This document shows, piece after piece, positions 1 through 9,228 of a stretch of DNA of 64,000 bases. The notes beneath the pieces were generated by a model. It worked only from the letters and a program-made list of their open reading frames with translations, was not told where the DNA came from and ran no database searches. Where the stretch lies: the NCBI GenBank assembly GCA_016744995.1, contig JADGDG010000002.1:248001-312000 (forward strand), read 5' to 3'. The position numbers and the translations under genes were made by a program. Positions within the stretch are counted from its first letter, which is position 1, and each line of letters starts with the position of its first letter. Source of the stretch: Gammaproteobacteria bacterium. GTDB lineage: Bacteria > Pseudomonadota > Gammaproteobacteria > GRL18.

Positions 1-518
1 GCAGCCATTTGCCTGGCAGGAGAAAGTGCTGCTTCTGGCTCATCCATAATATAAAGTCCATTTCCACGAAGCTTATTAACTAATGTTGCCATGAACGATT
101 CTCCATGAGACTGCTGGTGAAGTGATTTTCCACCATAACCTCCAAGATAACCAGTCTCGTCCATTAGTGTTGCAAGATTATAAAAGCTTTCAGCACGAAG
201 AAAATATCCATCTTTAGGCTGTTTAAAACTTTTTATTGTCTTTAAATATTGGTGCAAATCAGAATGAGTTCTACTTGTAAAAAACGTAGACTGCTTTGTT
301 CCACCTTCAGGGTTGAACCCTTGAGAAATTGCAATTGCTTCAACAAGTGTTGATTTTCCTGTACCATTTTCACCAACAAAGAACGTAACATCAGGGTGAA
401 ATTCTAAATAATCTAACTCTTTTACCGCAGGAATAGAAAAAGGATAGTCCTCAAAACTATTAATATCATCTCTTTTTAATTGAATTTCCCTCAGATAGGG
501 TCTATCTTCAAAATTCAT
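1..518 (-). CDS. AAA family ATPase (SMC/ABC-like), 3' end outside window
   Basis: The gene runs off the left edge, so only about 172 N-terminal residues are visible. The translation has a Walker A motif GENGTGKST near residue 50 and, close to the edge, a Walker B/signature stretch YIMDEPEAALSP. These are typical of small SMC/ABC-type predicted ATPases found in accessory regions and some defence systems. The ATG at 516-518 is chosen because GAGG lies about 6 nt upstream. Substrate and partner are unknown. It shares its strand with the small cargo genes to its right. Whether the rest of the gene is intact cannot be judged. Confidence 0.8.
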   Translation of the reverse strand, partial: MNFEDRPYLREIQLKRDDINSFEDYPFSIPAVKELDYLEFHPDVTFFVGENGTGKSTLVEAIAISQGFNPEGGTKQSTFFTSRTHSDLHQYLKTIKSFKQPKDGYFLRAESFYNLATLMDETGYLGGYGGKSLHQQSHGESFMATLVNKLRGNGLYIMDEPEAALSPARQMA

Positions 519-652
519 GCATGCCTCATGATGTTACAGTTACTATATAGAAAACTTTTTTTCCGTATAGACATATTAATAATTCTTTATGTTGCTTTTC
601 TAAGTGATTATTAATATCATCTTCTTACCGTTATCAACTATAACAAATCAGG

Positions 653-789
653 AAAATTCTTTGTATCAGATTTTGATTACACCTTATATTCCGATATTAC
701 CCATATTTATTGCCCGATTAGAATGAGTTTTATATTTTTTCAGGAAAAAAAGGGCACGATTTAAAATCGCACCCTTGGTGGTTTTCTTG
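653..789. repeat. ~140-bp direct repeat, copy 1
   Basis: This stretch reappears in the same orientation at 3563-3704. The copies share blocks such as TTTGTATCAGATTTTGATTA, the segment AGATTAGAATGAG (GATTAGAATGAG here), an AAGGGCACGATT hairpin arm and a closing GGTGGTTTTCTTG. The copies flank a 2.8-kb block of four minus-strand genes. No open reading frame was seen inside. Confidence 0.85.
744..775 (-). terminator. Rho-independent terminator downstream of the LRR gene
   Basis: On the minus strand GGGTGCGATTT and AAATCGTGCCC form an 11-bp stem with two G-U pairs, followed directly by a run of eight T. It lies about 100 nt past the stop codon of the 877-1713 gene, on the right strand to end that transcript. 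Confidence 0.7.
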
Positions 790-876
790 CGCCATCTCCA
801 TTTCACACCTTTTTTCTATTAACTATCAATTAATATATGTCCTTAATTAACTTATTCTTATTTCTATTTAAGCTCA

Positions 877-1713
877 TTAATTTCTAAAATATTCATATTT
901 ATTTTCTAAGCTGATTTTTTCAGCCTCACTCAATATAACACCATCTAGCCAAAGACTCTTAAGTGATGTTAAGTCATTTAAGCGAGGTAGTATTCCTTTT
1001 GATGTTAGGCGAGTTTGATCTTCATATCCACCCAAAGACAAGTATTTGAGATTAGGTAATTTTAAAAGCAACTCCAGATCTTTTTCATAGATATCTGTAG
1101 CCCAAATATCAAGTGATTCCAATTGTGACATTTCAGATATTTTTTCAAGACCTTTGGAAGTCAATTTACTTGCACCTATACTCAGCTCTTTGATTGCATT
1201 TGATTTTGACATGATTGTTGCCATCTTGTCAGAAAATTCTGTTGCTTCAAGGTCAAGTTTTATAAGATTTGGTAATTTAAGTAAAGATACTAAAGCTTGC
1301 TTGCTTAAAGAAGCATTTTGCGCTCCAATTTCTTGCACTTTAGGTAACTTCGCTACTTCAAACAGATCCGCCTCAGTCATATAGTTATTGCATCTAAACT
1401 CCTTTAGAGTAATTGCTTCTGAAAAATTCACCAACTTACCTGGATGTTGAAGGGCCAGAATATCTAAAATTTCTAAATCAGGTATAGGAATTACATGCCG
1501 CATGGCAGTTCGATTGACTGAACTCCAGAGAAATAACTGTCGAAGTGATTGTAGAGAAGATAGCCCACTAGCTATTTTTATTGTTAAGTTTTTTTGTTTT
1601 GTCAGACGAAGCGTTTCAATTTTTTTATATTTTTCTAATTTTTTAAGATCAATTTCTGAATATGGCCCTTCAATAGATATCGAAGCTTCATCTTTTATAT
1701 TTTTAGTCACCAT
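877..1713 (-). CDS. Leucine-rich-repeat protein of unknown function
   Basis: The 278-aa product is built from repeated LxxLxxLxL-type units (for example LSSLQSLRQLFL, LPNLIKLDLEAT, MSQLESLDIWAT, LPNLKYLSLGG) across most of its length. This indicates a leucine-rich-repeat solenoid, usually a protein-binding surface. No signal peptide, membrane segment or enzymatic domain is visible, so a cytoplasmic binding role is the most that can be said. It is first in position and last in transcription order among four minus-strand cargo genes. Repeat copies lie upstream of its start and a strong terminator downstream. Confidence 0.75.
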   Translation of the reverse strand: MVTKNIKDEASISIEGPYSEIDLKKLEKYKKIETLRLTKQKNLTIKIASGLSSLQSLRQLFLWSSVNRTAMRHVIPIPDLEILDILALQHPGKLVNFSEAITLKEFRCNNYMTEADLFEVAKLPKVQEIGAQNASLSKQALVSLLKLPNLIKLDLEATEFSDKMATIMSKSNAIKELSIGASKLTSKGLEKISEMSQLESLDIWATDIYEKDLELLLKLPNLKYLSLGGYEDQTRLTSKGILPRLNDLTSLKSLWLDGVILSEAEKISLENKYEYFRN

Positions 1714-1743
1714 TACCTCAAATATATTTTTTATGTTTGAAAT

Positions 1744-1800
1744 GTATTACAGGATAAACCACAGTTTCATTCCTACCATTTGATGGGTGCCTACAACTAC
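1744..1800 (-). repeat. Dispersed cargo-gene repeat (family A), copy 1
   Basis: This ~55-bp element lies just upstream of the LRR gene. It is repeated at 1825-1878 and 2954-3010. On the minus strand its core reads GTAGGCACCCATCAAATGG and it ends near TCCTGTAATAC. The core resembles that of the family-B repeats at 39.6-45.1 kb (TAGGCCACCCATCATTTGATG), and both families read in the same direction as their neighbouring genes. Confidence 0.75.
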
Positions 1801-1824
1801 CTTCTTAAGACACCAGACAGCAGC

Positions 1825-1878
1825 ATTACAGAATAACCACAACTTCAGTCCTTACATTTGATGGATGCCACAACTATT
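1825..1878 (-). repeat. Dispersed cargo-gene repeat (family A), copy 2
   Basis: This is a close copy of 1744-1800, separated from it by 24 bp. It lies directly after the stop codon of the 1888-2280 gene and so forms a tandem pair between two cargo genes. Confidence 0.75.
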
Positions 1879-1887
1879 AACTGAGGA

Positions 1888-2280
1888 TCAACCAAATTTA
1901 TATGAACCCTTATCAATTTTCCAATCTCCATTTTCTTTGATAAAAGTAATAATATGCCTAAATTTTTTACTTATTCTAACTTCCACAATTACTGTTTGAT
2001 TATTAATTTTCTCATTTCGTATTATTTTTCCTTTCCTCTTCCGTTCAAGGGCAAAACCTTGCAAAGATACCAACATCATCTCATCTGCATCACCACCTCT
2101 TTTTAATTTTTTATTTATTTTTTCTATTCTTTCTTGAGAGAAAAACTTAAATACTTCTTTGATACTTTTGGCATTTATTATAGTTATATCATATTCTTTC
2201 AGGATATCTAGAGGGGTTTCTCCATCTGAGAAAGCAGGTACAGACACCATAAGAAATATTATAAACAATAATTTTTTCAT
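1888..2280 (-). CDS. Small secreted hypothetical protein
   Basis: The 130-aa product begins with a clear signal peptide (MKKLLFIIFLMVSVPAFS, likely cut before DGE), so it should be periplasmic or exported. The mature part is Lys-rich. Its end (VIVEVRISKKF..ITFIKENGDWKIDKGS) has the pattern of NTF2-like or lumazine-binding-type small lipoprotein and secreted domains, but this is only a resemblance. It sits between the family-A repeat pair and another small minus-strand gene. Function unknown. Confidence 0.65.
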   Translation of the reverse strand: MKKLLFIIFLMVSVPAFSDGETPLDILKEYDITIINAKSIKEVFKFFSQERIEKINKKLKRGGDADEMMLVSLQGFALERKRKGKIIRNEKINNQTVIVEVRISKKFRHIITFIKENGDWKIDKGSYKFG

Positions 2281-2418
2281 TTTTTACTCCTATTAAAATA
2301 ACGTTTAGTATAACCGGCACATTTTATATGCCGTGTAGAAAATTGAAACGACGTATAAAATACTCAGGTTGATGTGTATTACAGGACAGAGAGCTTTCAG
2401 CTCCAATTTCTTACCGGT

Positions 2419-2811
2419 TTAGCTCAGCACACTGGGTGGACTTGATTGTTTCTTTTCGGATAACTCTTGTTTTTCAAAAATTAAAACGGCATAAAATATT
2501 GCTATTGATACTACGCCTGTTACAGCACCGAAAAATGCCCATAAAAACGGTTTTGCACCATGTTTTTTTGCAACAAGAAACAGCCAAATAGCTACTGCTA
2601 TTTTTGTAGCAAATGCAAGTAAAGGCTTTATAGCTGACAATATTATAATGACTTTTTGTAAATCGATATTATTTTCTTTAAATAATTGAGATTTGTTGTC
2701 AATAAATGCACCAGTATACTCTGTTAACAACCATGACAGGCTTGTATTTACAATATATTCAAGTATAAAAAGCGGTATAAACCATAAAAGTAATTTTTCT
2801 AGATCCTTCAA
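2419..2811 (-). CDS. Small integral membrane protein, unknown
   Basis: The 130-aa product has about three hydrophobic segments: roughly residues 7-30, 55-82 and 90-112. A polar Lys/Glu/Ser tail follows. No family was recognised. The gene is flanked by short inverted copies of GTATTACAGG (2376-2385 and, inverted, 2840-2849), a piece of the family-A repeat. This fits a cargo gene delivered with its repeat. Other readings of the membrane topology are possible. Confidence 0.6.
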   Translation of the reverse strand: MKDLEKLLLWFIPLFILEYIVNTSLSWLLTEYTGAFIDNKSQLFKENNIDLQKVIIILSAIKPLLAFATKIAVAIWLFLVAKKHGAKPFLWAFFGAVTGVVSIAIFYAVLIFEKQELSEKKQSSPPSVLS

Positions 2812-2953
2812 TTTTCATCCTTTCAGCATTTGCGAAGTCCCTGTAATACAAACCAAGCGCTCGTTAGATAGTTTTAGTACATCTTATATTGATTTTACTT
2901 AATATTGACTGATTAAAATATAGTGTCACATGTTGATCAGTACCTATGGGACT

Positions 2954-3028
2954 GTATTGCAGGACAACCATAAGTTCATTCCTAGCATTTGCTGGGTGTC
3001 TACAACTATTTCGGTGTCTACAACTATC
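2954..3028 (-). repeat. Dispersed cargo-gene repeat (family A), copy 3
   Basis: This is a third copy of the ~55-bp element, with its last part (GGTGTCTACAACTAT) duplicated at the right end. It lies downstream of the 3119-3445 gene. The reading frames crossing it on both strands look like by-products of the repeat and are not called. Confidence 0.7.
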
Positions 3029-3118
3029 TCTACAGCCAAACCTATTAATAATGCCGATATATCCATAATATTCCATTATTTAAAAATAATGTCCGGATCA
3101 CCGAGCAAGTTTCTGCTG

Positions 3119-3445
3119 TCAGATTTTTATCATTAGTCCCGGTGCATACGCCGACCAGTATAGTGCAATCGTGCCTAAAAAAGTAAATGTAAAAGTTAGA
3201 AATGCTAACTTTTTAATCGAGAAATAAAGTGATATAGCTAATCCTAATGTGCATATTATTGGTAAAGCCCACCAAACTTTTATTGTTGAAAATACAAATT
3301 TTGAATAATTATCTTGATCAATATTAAAGGAATGCCAAACATTTAAGAAATAATCAGCTCCCCCATTGCCAATATTATATATAAAAAAACACTGAGCAAT
3401 GACCATCGTAGAGACAGCCCCCACTAAAAATAGAATTTTAAACAT
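3119..3445 (-). CDS. Small membrane protein, unknown
   Basis: The 108-aa product has an N-terminal hydrophobic segment (residues 3-24) and two more near 58-75 and 80-100, with a soluble loop of about 30 residues between. No homologous family was recognised. The gene is the upstream member of the minus-strand cargo block, followed on its 3' side by repeat copy 3. The second long direct repeat lies about 120 bp upstream of its start. Confidence 0.55.
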   Translation of the reverse strand: MFKILFLVGAVSTMVIAQCFFIYNIGNGGADYFLNVWHSFNIDQDNYSKFVFSTIKVWWALPIICTLGLAISLYFSIKKLAFLTFTFTFLGTIALYWSAYAPGLMIKI

Positions 3446-3562
3446 ATGATTTCACAATACAAATTTTAACCTAACAGTTAGAGCTGCATTTTCGCACAGA
3501 TTTACAAATGATAGTGAGAATTATTATCCTTTTATTTTCCCAAAATCAATTATATCAAATTG

Positions 3563-3704
3563 AAAAATTTCTTTGTATCAGATTTTGATTACACTTTACC
3601 TCCGACATTCCTCATATTTGTTGCCAGATTAGAATGAGCTTTATATGTCTTTCAGGCAAAGAAAAAGGGCACGATTATAAGTCGTACCCTTGGTGGTTTT
3701 CTTG
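3563..3704. repeat. ~140-bp direct repeat, copy 2
   Basis: This is a direct copy of 653-789 with scattered substitutions and small indels. It marks the right boundary of the four-gene cargo block. The hairpin arm has changed but can still pair, which suggests the structure matters. Confidence 0.85.
3661..3690 (-). terminator. Terminator-like hairpin in repeat copy 2
   Basis: On the minus strand GGGTACGA pairs with TCGTGCCC (one G-U), followed by TTTTTC. No gene ends immediately upstream of it on this strand. It therefore looks carried by the repeat and not placed to serve a neighbouring gene. Confidence 0.5.
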
Positions 3705-4064
3705 AACTACCTTCAGATTAATAGCCAGAATCTTCAAATTGTGGATGTTTTGAATTAATTCCAGAAGTCTCTATTTTATGCAAGATTTTACATAATAGAC
3801 TGATTTTATTAATTATTATTCTTAAATACAAGGTGTTTTAAAGGTTACTTATTTATAATAAAGTTGATAGTTATCACTATTTTTTTAAAAATATCCTGGA
3901 TATTTGTCGTCATCCGCATCACACTATTGGTTTATCAGATCATAATTTTTCTTGGTAAAATTTAAAGTTAAAGTTAAAGTTAAAAAAACAATTAACCAGT
4001 ACTTGAAAATTACAATAAACAAAGTATGTAATAAATGCTTAAAAAATCATTTATTTTTCAATGT
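3705..4064. other. AT-rich gap with a TTAAAG hexamer run
   Basis: No gene was recognised. The hexamer TTAAAG is repeated three times at 3962-3979. A weak stem (AATAAATG/CATTTATT on the minus strand, about 4028-4053) lies just past the MscS stop codon and may act as its terminator. Confidence 0.5.
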
Positions 4065-5186
4065 TTATTCTTTGTTAATAATAGAAGAAGGGAAATCTTT
4101 AATATAAATATCTTGTTTATTAAAGGGGATTTCTATGCCATCGAGCAGAAACTGTTTGTAAACCAGTTCATTCATCGCATCGATAGAACGGCCGCGTAGC
4201 ACTGGTTCATCAATCCAGCACAATAGTTCAAAATGCAAGCCTGAGTCACCAAGTTCTCGAAAACGGACTCTTGGTTCAGGTATGCGACAAATGTCTGGCT
4301 GCACTGAAGCAACAGCCATTAAAACTTTACGAACCTGGTCGATATCACTGCCGTAAGCAACTGAAACTTTAATGCGAATTCGATATTTTTTATGCGGGCC
4401 GCCTGATTCATTAAAAATTTTAGTATTGCCCATTATAGAATTTGGAACAGTAACTTCGACATCATCCCGGGTTAGCATACGAGTACTGCGAATACCAATA
4501 TGAGTGATCTCCCCTCTTTCTCCTGAATCTAAAACAATAAAATCACCAATCTTATAGGGTGTGTCCACCATAATAAAGACACCAGAAAATAAATTGGCCA
4601 AAGTATCTTTAGCCGCAAAACCTACTGCAATACCTATAATTCCTGCAGATGCCAGCCAGGCTGTCATATCAATATCCCATGCCTGGAAAACCATATAAAT
4701 GGCTAGAGCAGAAATAATGACTATGGAGATATTAAGAAATAAAGGAAGTGTTTCGATTCTGATAAGAGAGTGAACATTTTTACGATAAGCCAGAGAAATA
4801 ATTATAATCCGAAAAAATCGTATAAAAAACAGCCCCCATATTAAAATACTGATGGTTGCAACCAGTGATACAGTTATATCATGCACACGGGGAGGTAAAT
4901 CAAGCCAGTTAATAGCAGCACCTGTACCGAGGAGGATCACTGTATAAAATATGGGTGCCTGAAGAACAGCAATAATTTTATTATCCAGATCTGTTTTTGT
5001 ATTGAGAGCAAAACGTAAAACAATGCGGGTAATAATAAAACTACTCAGCTTGGCAAGGCTGATAGAAATGAACAAGATAATAAAGGCTTGTAAATAGAGG
5101 TTTTCACCCACTAATTCCATATAAGGTTTTAACCAGTTCCCCAGGCTAAACAACAAGTCCGCAGTTATTTCTTGTTCAGAATCCAT
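4065..5186 (-). CDS. MscS-family mechanosensitive ion channel
   Basis: The 373-aa product matches small-conductance mechanosensitive channels, which open under membrane tension to release solutes during osmotic downshock. Four or five N-terminal membrane segments are followed by the family's pore helix and beta-domain region, around residues 180-225: GIIGIAVGFAAKD, LANLFSG and TPYKIGDFI. A cytoplasmic alpha/beta domain follows. It is larger than E. coli MscS (286 aa) because of extra N-terminal membrane helices, as in many MscS relatives. It appears to be monocistronic and lies downstream of rhlE on the same strand. Confidence 0.93.
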   Translation of the reverse strand: MDSEQEITADLLFSLGNWLKPYMELVGENLYLQAFIILFISISLAKLSSFIITRIVLRFALNTKTDLDNKIIAVLQAPIFYTVILLGTGAAINWLDLPPRVHDITVSLVATISILIWGLFFIRFFRIIIISLAYRKNVHSLIRIETLPLFLNISIVIISALAIYMVFQAWDIDMTAWLASAGIIGIAVGFAAKDTLANLFSGVFIMVDTPYKIGDFIVLDSGERGEITHIGIRSTRMLTRDDVEVTVPNSIMGNTKIFNESGGPHKKYRIRIKVSVAYGSDIDQVRKVLMAVASVQPDICRIPEPRVRFRELGDSGLHFELLCWIDEPVLRGRSIDAMNELVYKQFLLDGIEIPFNKQDIYIKDFPSSIINKE

Positions 5187-5328
5187 TTTATTGCCCTTTA
5201 TCTATAATGAGAACCTGTTGTAAAATAATTATAAATGCCAGGTTTTGAATATCGAATTAACAGAGAAATAAAAAGCGTGCATGAGTCATTCAGCATTGTA
5301 AAGACTTTTCATTTCTTTTAATTAAATA

Positions 5329-6693
5329 TTAACCCTGACGATAATAGTTTTGTTTTTTAGACTGACTTCCTGCTTTATTGCTCTGACCATCTCTTTTTCG
5401 TGCTGTAGAAGAACCGCGTGTTTTGTTCTTACCTGCAGGTTTATGTCCACGGGCATTTTCACCCGAACGTTGACCATCCTGATGCCCATATTTTTTATTT
5501 TTTGGTTTTTTGGGCTTATTATGCTTAGCAGGTTGACGTAATGTTGAAACAGGTAAATCATGTACTGGATCAAAACCTTCGACATATTCCCGCGGCAACA
5601 ATTGCTGAATCAGGCGTTCAATATCAGACAGTAACTTAAACTCATCGGCACTGACCAGAGAAATTGCTTCACCCGTTGCACCCGCACGACCAGTACGACC
5701 AATACGATGGACATAGTCCTCCGGGACATTGGGTAAGTCAAAATTAACAACATGAGGCAATTGATCAATATCCAGTCCACGGGCTGCAATATCTGTTGCC
5801 ACCAGAACCTGAACAGCACCTCTTTTAAAATTTGCCAGAGCCTTGGTGCGTGCCCCCTGGCTTTTATTACCATGAATGGCCGCCGAATGGATACCATAGT
5901 TTTCCAGGTATTTAGCTAATCGGTTAGCTCCATGTTTTGTCTTACTAAAAACCAGTACCTGCTGCCATTGGTTCTGGCTGATCAAGTGCATCAACAAAGC
6001 AGATTTTTGTTTTTTATCTACTGGACAAATCCACTGTTTAACAGATTCTACGGTGGTATTTCTGGGGCTGACTGAAATCTCAACAGGATTATGCACCATT
6101 CCCTTGGCAAGATTTCTAATATCATTTGAAAAAGTTGCTGAAAACATCAGGTTCTGGCGTTGCTTTGGTAAATAAGAGATTATTTTGCGAATATCATGGA
6201 TAAATCCCATATCCAGCATTCTATCTGCCTCATCAAGAACCAGGACTTCAAGGTTGTTAAATCGGACTGCATTTTGATTATAAAGATCCAGCAAACGCCC
6301 CGGTGTAGCAACAAGAATATCCACACCCTTTCTAAGCTTTATCATTTGTGGATTAATTTTAACCCCGCCAAAGACAACAGTTGAACGTAAAGGCAGGTTT
6401 TTACCATAGGTTTCCACACTTTTTTCAACCTGTGCCGCTAATTCTCGAGTCGGTGTCAATATCAGGGTTCGAGCCTGATTTGCCTGTGCACGTTGCCCTT
6501 TAGACAGAAGTTCCAGAATCGGCAAGGTAAAGCCGGCAGTTTTACCTGTACCGGTCTGAGCAGCAGCCATAACATCTTTACCCTGCAAAACAGCAGGAAT
6601 AGCCTGAGACTGGATAGGTGACGGTGTGTCATAACCTTGTTCAGCAATAGCATCAAGGATTGGGGCTGATAGGCCAAGTGAGGTAAAACTCAT
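5329..6693 (-). CDS. rhlE: DEAD-box ATP-dependent RNA helicase, RhlE type
   Basis: The 454-aa product has all core DEAD-box motifs in order: Q motif near residues 22-30, AQTGTGKT (45-52), PTRELA, DEAD near 153, SAT, ARGLDI and [10 protein letters not shown]. The Lys/Arg/Gly/Gln-rich tail from about residue 385 is typical of RhlE proteins, which remodel RNA and affect ribosome assembly. The start at 6693 gives MSFTSLGLS, the standard RhlE opening. The choice of RhlE over other DEAD-box paralogues rests on the short opening and basic tail and is less certain than the family call. Confidence 0.9.
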   Translation of the reverse strand: MSFTSLGLSAPILDAIAEQGYDTPSPIQSQAIPAVLQGKDVMAAAQTGTGKTAGFTLPILELLSKGQRAQANQARTLILTPTRELAAQVEKSVETYGKNLPLRSTVVFGGVKINPQMIKLRKGVDILVATPGRLLDLYNQNAVRFNNLEVLVLDEADRMLDMGFIHDIRKIISYLPKQRQNLMFSATFSNDIRNLAKGMVHNPVEISVSPRNTTVESVKQWICPVDKKQKSALLMHLISQNQWQQVLVFSKTKHGANRLAKYLENYGIHSAAIHGNKSQGARTKALANFKRGAVQVLVATDIAARGLDIDQLPHVVNFDLPNVPEDYVHRIGRTGRAGATGEAISLVSADEFKLLSDIERLIQQLLPREYVEGFDPVHDLPVSTLRQPAKHNKPKKPKNKKYGHQDGQRSGENARGHKPAGKNKTRGSSTARKRDGQSNKAGSQSKKQNYYRQG

Positions 6694-7167
6694 AAAATTC
6701 TCTTAATAAATTAATCACAATAAACTCGAAGAGGTGTTAGTCACCCCCTCAAACAGGCCGTGTAGCTTACAGGAAACTGCAACAAAATGCCATAAAAATT
6801 AATTACATAGCATTAAAATTCAGGTACTGCTCTACCTCAGATATAATTTAAGTTATTATAGGTAATAGTACAGCTTAAACCTGAGTAAATATCAACAAGG
6901 AAGTCAGTCTGGACGTCTGAATCAAAAGCAGTAAAATAGCAATTCAAAAAATTCAATACCTGACTCAGAGCTTTTAGCAAAAAACGGTGCCTGTAATTGT
7001 AGAGACCTGTTAGGATATGGCATCAGAACATCAAAAGATTAAAGTTCAGGGACTGACAAAAAGCAAGTGCCCGGCTTTATTCAGGATACTTTTAATAGTC
7101 TGAATGGTATTCTGAAATACCAAAAAATTCTAATTCCAAACTAATAAACACAAGAACGGGATTCAAT
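6694..7167. other. 474-bp divergent intergenic region (rhlE / symporter)
   Basis: No gene was recognised. It must hold the promoters of both divergent genes. A perfect 7-bp inverted repeat TGGTATT-ctga-AATACCA lies at 7105-7122, about 45 bp before the symporter start. It could be an operator or a leader hairpin. Confidence 0.5.
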
Positions 7168-8379
7168 ATGTTCCAATTGATAAAACGGCATTCATCACTT
7201 AATAAACTAGTTGTGCTCGGTATTGTACTGGGGATTACTTTTGGTATTGTTTTGCCAGAAATAGCCTTACAGCAGAAAATTATCGGCTCTGCATTTGTCA
7301 GTCTGCTTAAAATGCTGGTTGTCCCCTTAGTTTTTGCTTCTATTTTTGCCGCAGTTTCAGGCCTTGGTACTTTGGAACAATTAAAAAATATCGGCTTAAA
7401 AACCATTATGCTCTACTTGTTCACCACTGCTCTCTCTGTCTTTTTAGCCATTATTGTAATGAATATTTTCAATATTGGGGAAGTGGTTTCAGTACAGGGA
7501 CTGAGCTATGATAAAGCCTCAGAAATTGATGATATTTCAGCAAGTTCTATGGTTCTAAGTTTTATTCCTACAAATATTTTTCAGGCTTTGGCAACCGGCG
7601 ATTTAATGAAGGTCATTGTTTTTGGTGTTCTTTTAGGTATCGCCACTTTATATATGGATAAAAAAGAACATGGCATACTGCTGAATTTTGCTACTGCCGT
7701 CAGCAATGCTATGTTAAAAATTGCAGAATGGGTGATTAAATTAACACCTGTTGGTGTCTTTAGTTTAATCAGTTATGTCGTTGCAGAGCAGGGTATTGAT
7801 GTTATTATTGGTCTGTGGAAATACATACTTGTGGTTCTTCTGGTATTATTTATTCATGGTTTAATCACTCTACCCTTCATATTAGCCAGTCTAACTAAAA
7901 TTAATCCCTATAAATATTTAAAGGACATAAAAGAAGTCCCACTTATGGCTTTTTCAACAGCATCCAGTGCAGCAACCCTACCTGTTAGTATGAAGGTTAT
8001 ACAGGAAAAAGGCGGCGTTCGTAAAGAAAGTGCTGCATTCGTATTACCTTTGGGTGCAACGGTTTCAATGGATGGCACTGCAGCTTATCTAACCATTGCA
8101 GTTATGTATATTGCTAATTTATCCGGCGTAGTTTTGGGCTTTGGTGATCAGTTGCTACTGGGTATTACTGTTGTTGCCCTAAGTGTTGGTGTCGCAGCCC
8201 TGCCAAGTGCATCTCTGGTTATGATGGTGGTTATTTTACATGAAGTTGGTCTATCGGTTGAATATTTAGCTTTAATTGTTGCTGTTGACCGGATCCTTGA
8301 TATGGCACGAACCTCCCTTAATGTCACATCGGATATGGTTGTCACTAAAGCCGTTGATATACTCAGTAATAAATCCTGA
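7168..8379 (+). CDS. Dicarboxylate/amino acid:cation symporter (DAACS family)
   Basis: The 403-aa membrane protein is of the GltP/DctA type, importing dicarboxylates or acidic amino acids with Na+ or H+. The family's serine-rich re-entrant loop is present as STASSAATLP near residue 262. It is followed by the substrate-site stretch GATVSMDGTAAY and the C-terminal block VAVDRILDMARTSLNV. The length matches the family. Whether it carries glutamate/aspartate or C4-dicarboxylates cannot be decided from motifs. Given the fumarate/malate genes in the window, C4-dicarboxylate uptake is a reasonable inference. Confidence 0.93.
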   Translation: MFQLIKRHSSLNKLVVLGIVLGITFGIVLPEIALQQKIIGSAFVSLLKMLVVPLVFASIFAAVSGLGTLEQLKNIGLKTIMLYLFTTALSVFLAIIVMNIFNIGEVVSVQGLSYDKASEIDDISASSMVLSFIPTNIFQALATGDLMKVIVFGVLLGIATLYMDKKEHGILLNFATAVSNAMLKIAEWVIKLTPVGVFSLISYVVAEQGIDVIIGLWKYILVVLLVLFIHGLITLPFILASLTKINPYKYLKDIKEVPLMAFSTASSAATLPVSMKVIQEKGGVRKESAAFVLPLGATVSMDGTAAYLTIAVMYIANLSGVVLGFGDQLLLGITVVALSVGVAALPSASLVMMVVILHEVGLSVEYLALIVAVDRILDMARTSLNVTSDMVVTKAVDILSNKS

Positions 8380-8417
8380 TCAGTCACAGTTAACTAATAA
8401 GCAACAGGGAACTTATT

Positions 8418-9191
8418 GTGATTTTAAATAAACAACTCAGAGTAGCTATTTTATTGTTAATATTGCTCATTGTTGCCCTGGGCAATTGGGCAACAGACAG
8501 ACGAGCAACCGATTGGGCTCATAGTTTAAGAGTTGTTATCTATCCCATAAATGGTGATCAGAGTGAGGTGGCAGAAAAATACATTCAAAATATTGATGAA
8601 GATAACTTCAGTGCAATCAAACCCTTTTTTGTTGAAGAATTAGAAAATTATGGCATTATATTAAACGATCCTATCAATATAGCCATTTCCCAGCCAATCA
8701 GTCAGCACCCGCCACATCCCCCGGAAAGAGGTAATATTTTTCAAGTCATTCTCTGGAGTTTAAAATTACGCTACTGGGCTTTTCAACGAGATGAATATCA
8801 GGGGCCTAAACCTGAGATACAGGTGTTTGCACTTTATTATGATCCACAAACCACCCCTGAAGTCAGACATTCAACGGGCATGGAAAAAGGACATATTGCC
8901 ATCATCAACCTTTTTGCCCATAGAAGACAAAATCAGACTAATCAGTTTGTTATCACTCATGAACTTTTACATACTCTGGGTGCTACTGATAAGTATAATT
9001 TATCAGATAATCAGCCCATCTACCCTTATGGTTATGCTGAGCCTGAACGTGAGCCTCTTTATCCCCAGGTATTTGCAGAAGTCATGGGAGGACGGATCCC
9101 TCTAAGTGATAACAATAGCGAAATCCCTCATTCTCTCAATCAGGTCATCATTGGAGAGCAAACTGCCAGAGAAATTCATTTATTGAAATAG
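8418..9191 (+). CDS. Membrane-anchored putative zinc metalloprotease
   Basis: The 257-aa product starts with a hydrophobic anchor (about residues 7-24), followed by a periplasmic domain. Near residue 180 it has HELLHTLGATDKY, which fits the zinc-metalloprotease pattern HExxHxxGxxD, where two His and the later Asp or His bind metal. The gene starts at GTG 8418 with AGGGA upstream, 38 bp after the symporter stop, suggesting co-transcription. No specific family was recognised. A matching glycine after the motif supports a real protease fold, but substrate and role are unknown. Confidence 0.7.
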   Translation: MILNKQLRVAILLLILLIVALGNWATDRRATDWAHSLRVVIYPINGDQSEVAEKYIQNIDEDNFSAIKPFFVEELENYGIILNDPINIAISQPISQHPPHPPERGNIFQVILWSLKLRYWAFQRDEYQGPKPEIQVFALYYDPQTTPEVRHSTGMEKGHIAIINLFAHRRQNQTNQFVITHELLHTLGATDKYNLSDNQPIYPYGYAEPEREPLYPQVFAEVMGGRIPLSDNNSEIPHSLNQVIIGEQTAREIHLLK

Positions 9192-9228
9192 CAAGGTATA
9201 GACTTATTACATCTTAGTACACGGTGGA

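Larger units (their letters stand above)
519..876. other. Intergenic stretch between the ATPase and the LRR gene
   Basis: No coding sequence was recognised. The stretch is AT-rich. Its main content is the long direct repeat at 653-789, which includes a minus-strand terminator. Confidence 0.6.

Noticed and set aside
2850..2870. GCGCTCGTTAGATAG resembles the end of an integron attC site (GTTRRRY)
   Set aside because: No matching RYYYAAC partner at attC distance and in the right orientation was found, and other repeats in the window do not share the core, so an integron was not called.
2693..3136. Several 68-70-codon open frames on both strands between 2.7 and 3.1 kb
   Set aside because: They cross family-A repeat sequence, lack ribosome sites and overlap one another. 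They look like by-products of the repeats.
5322..5897. Other-frame open frames inside rhlE (87 and 95 codons)
   Set aside because: They overlap the conserved helicase frame and show no family resemblance.
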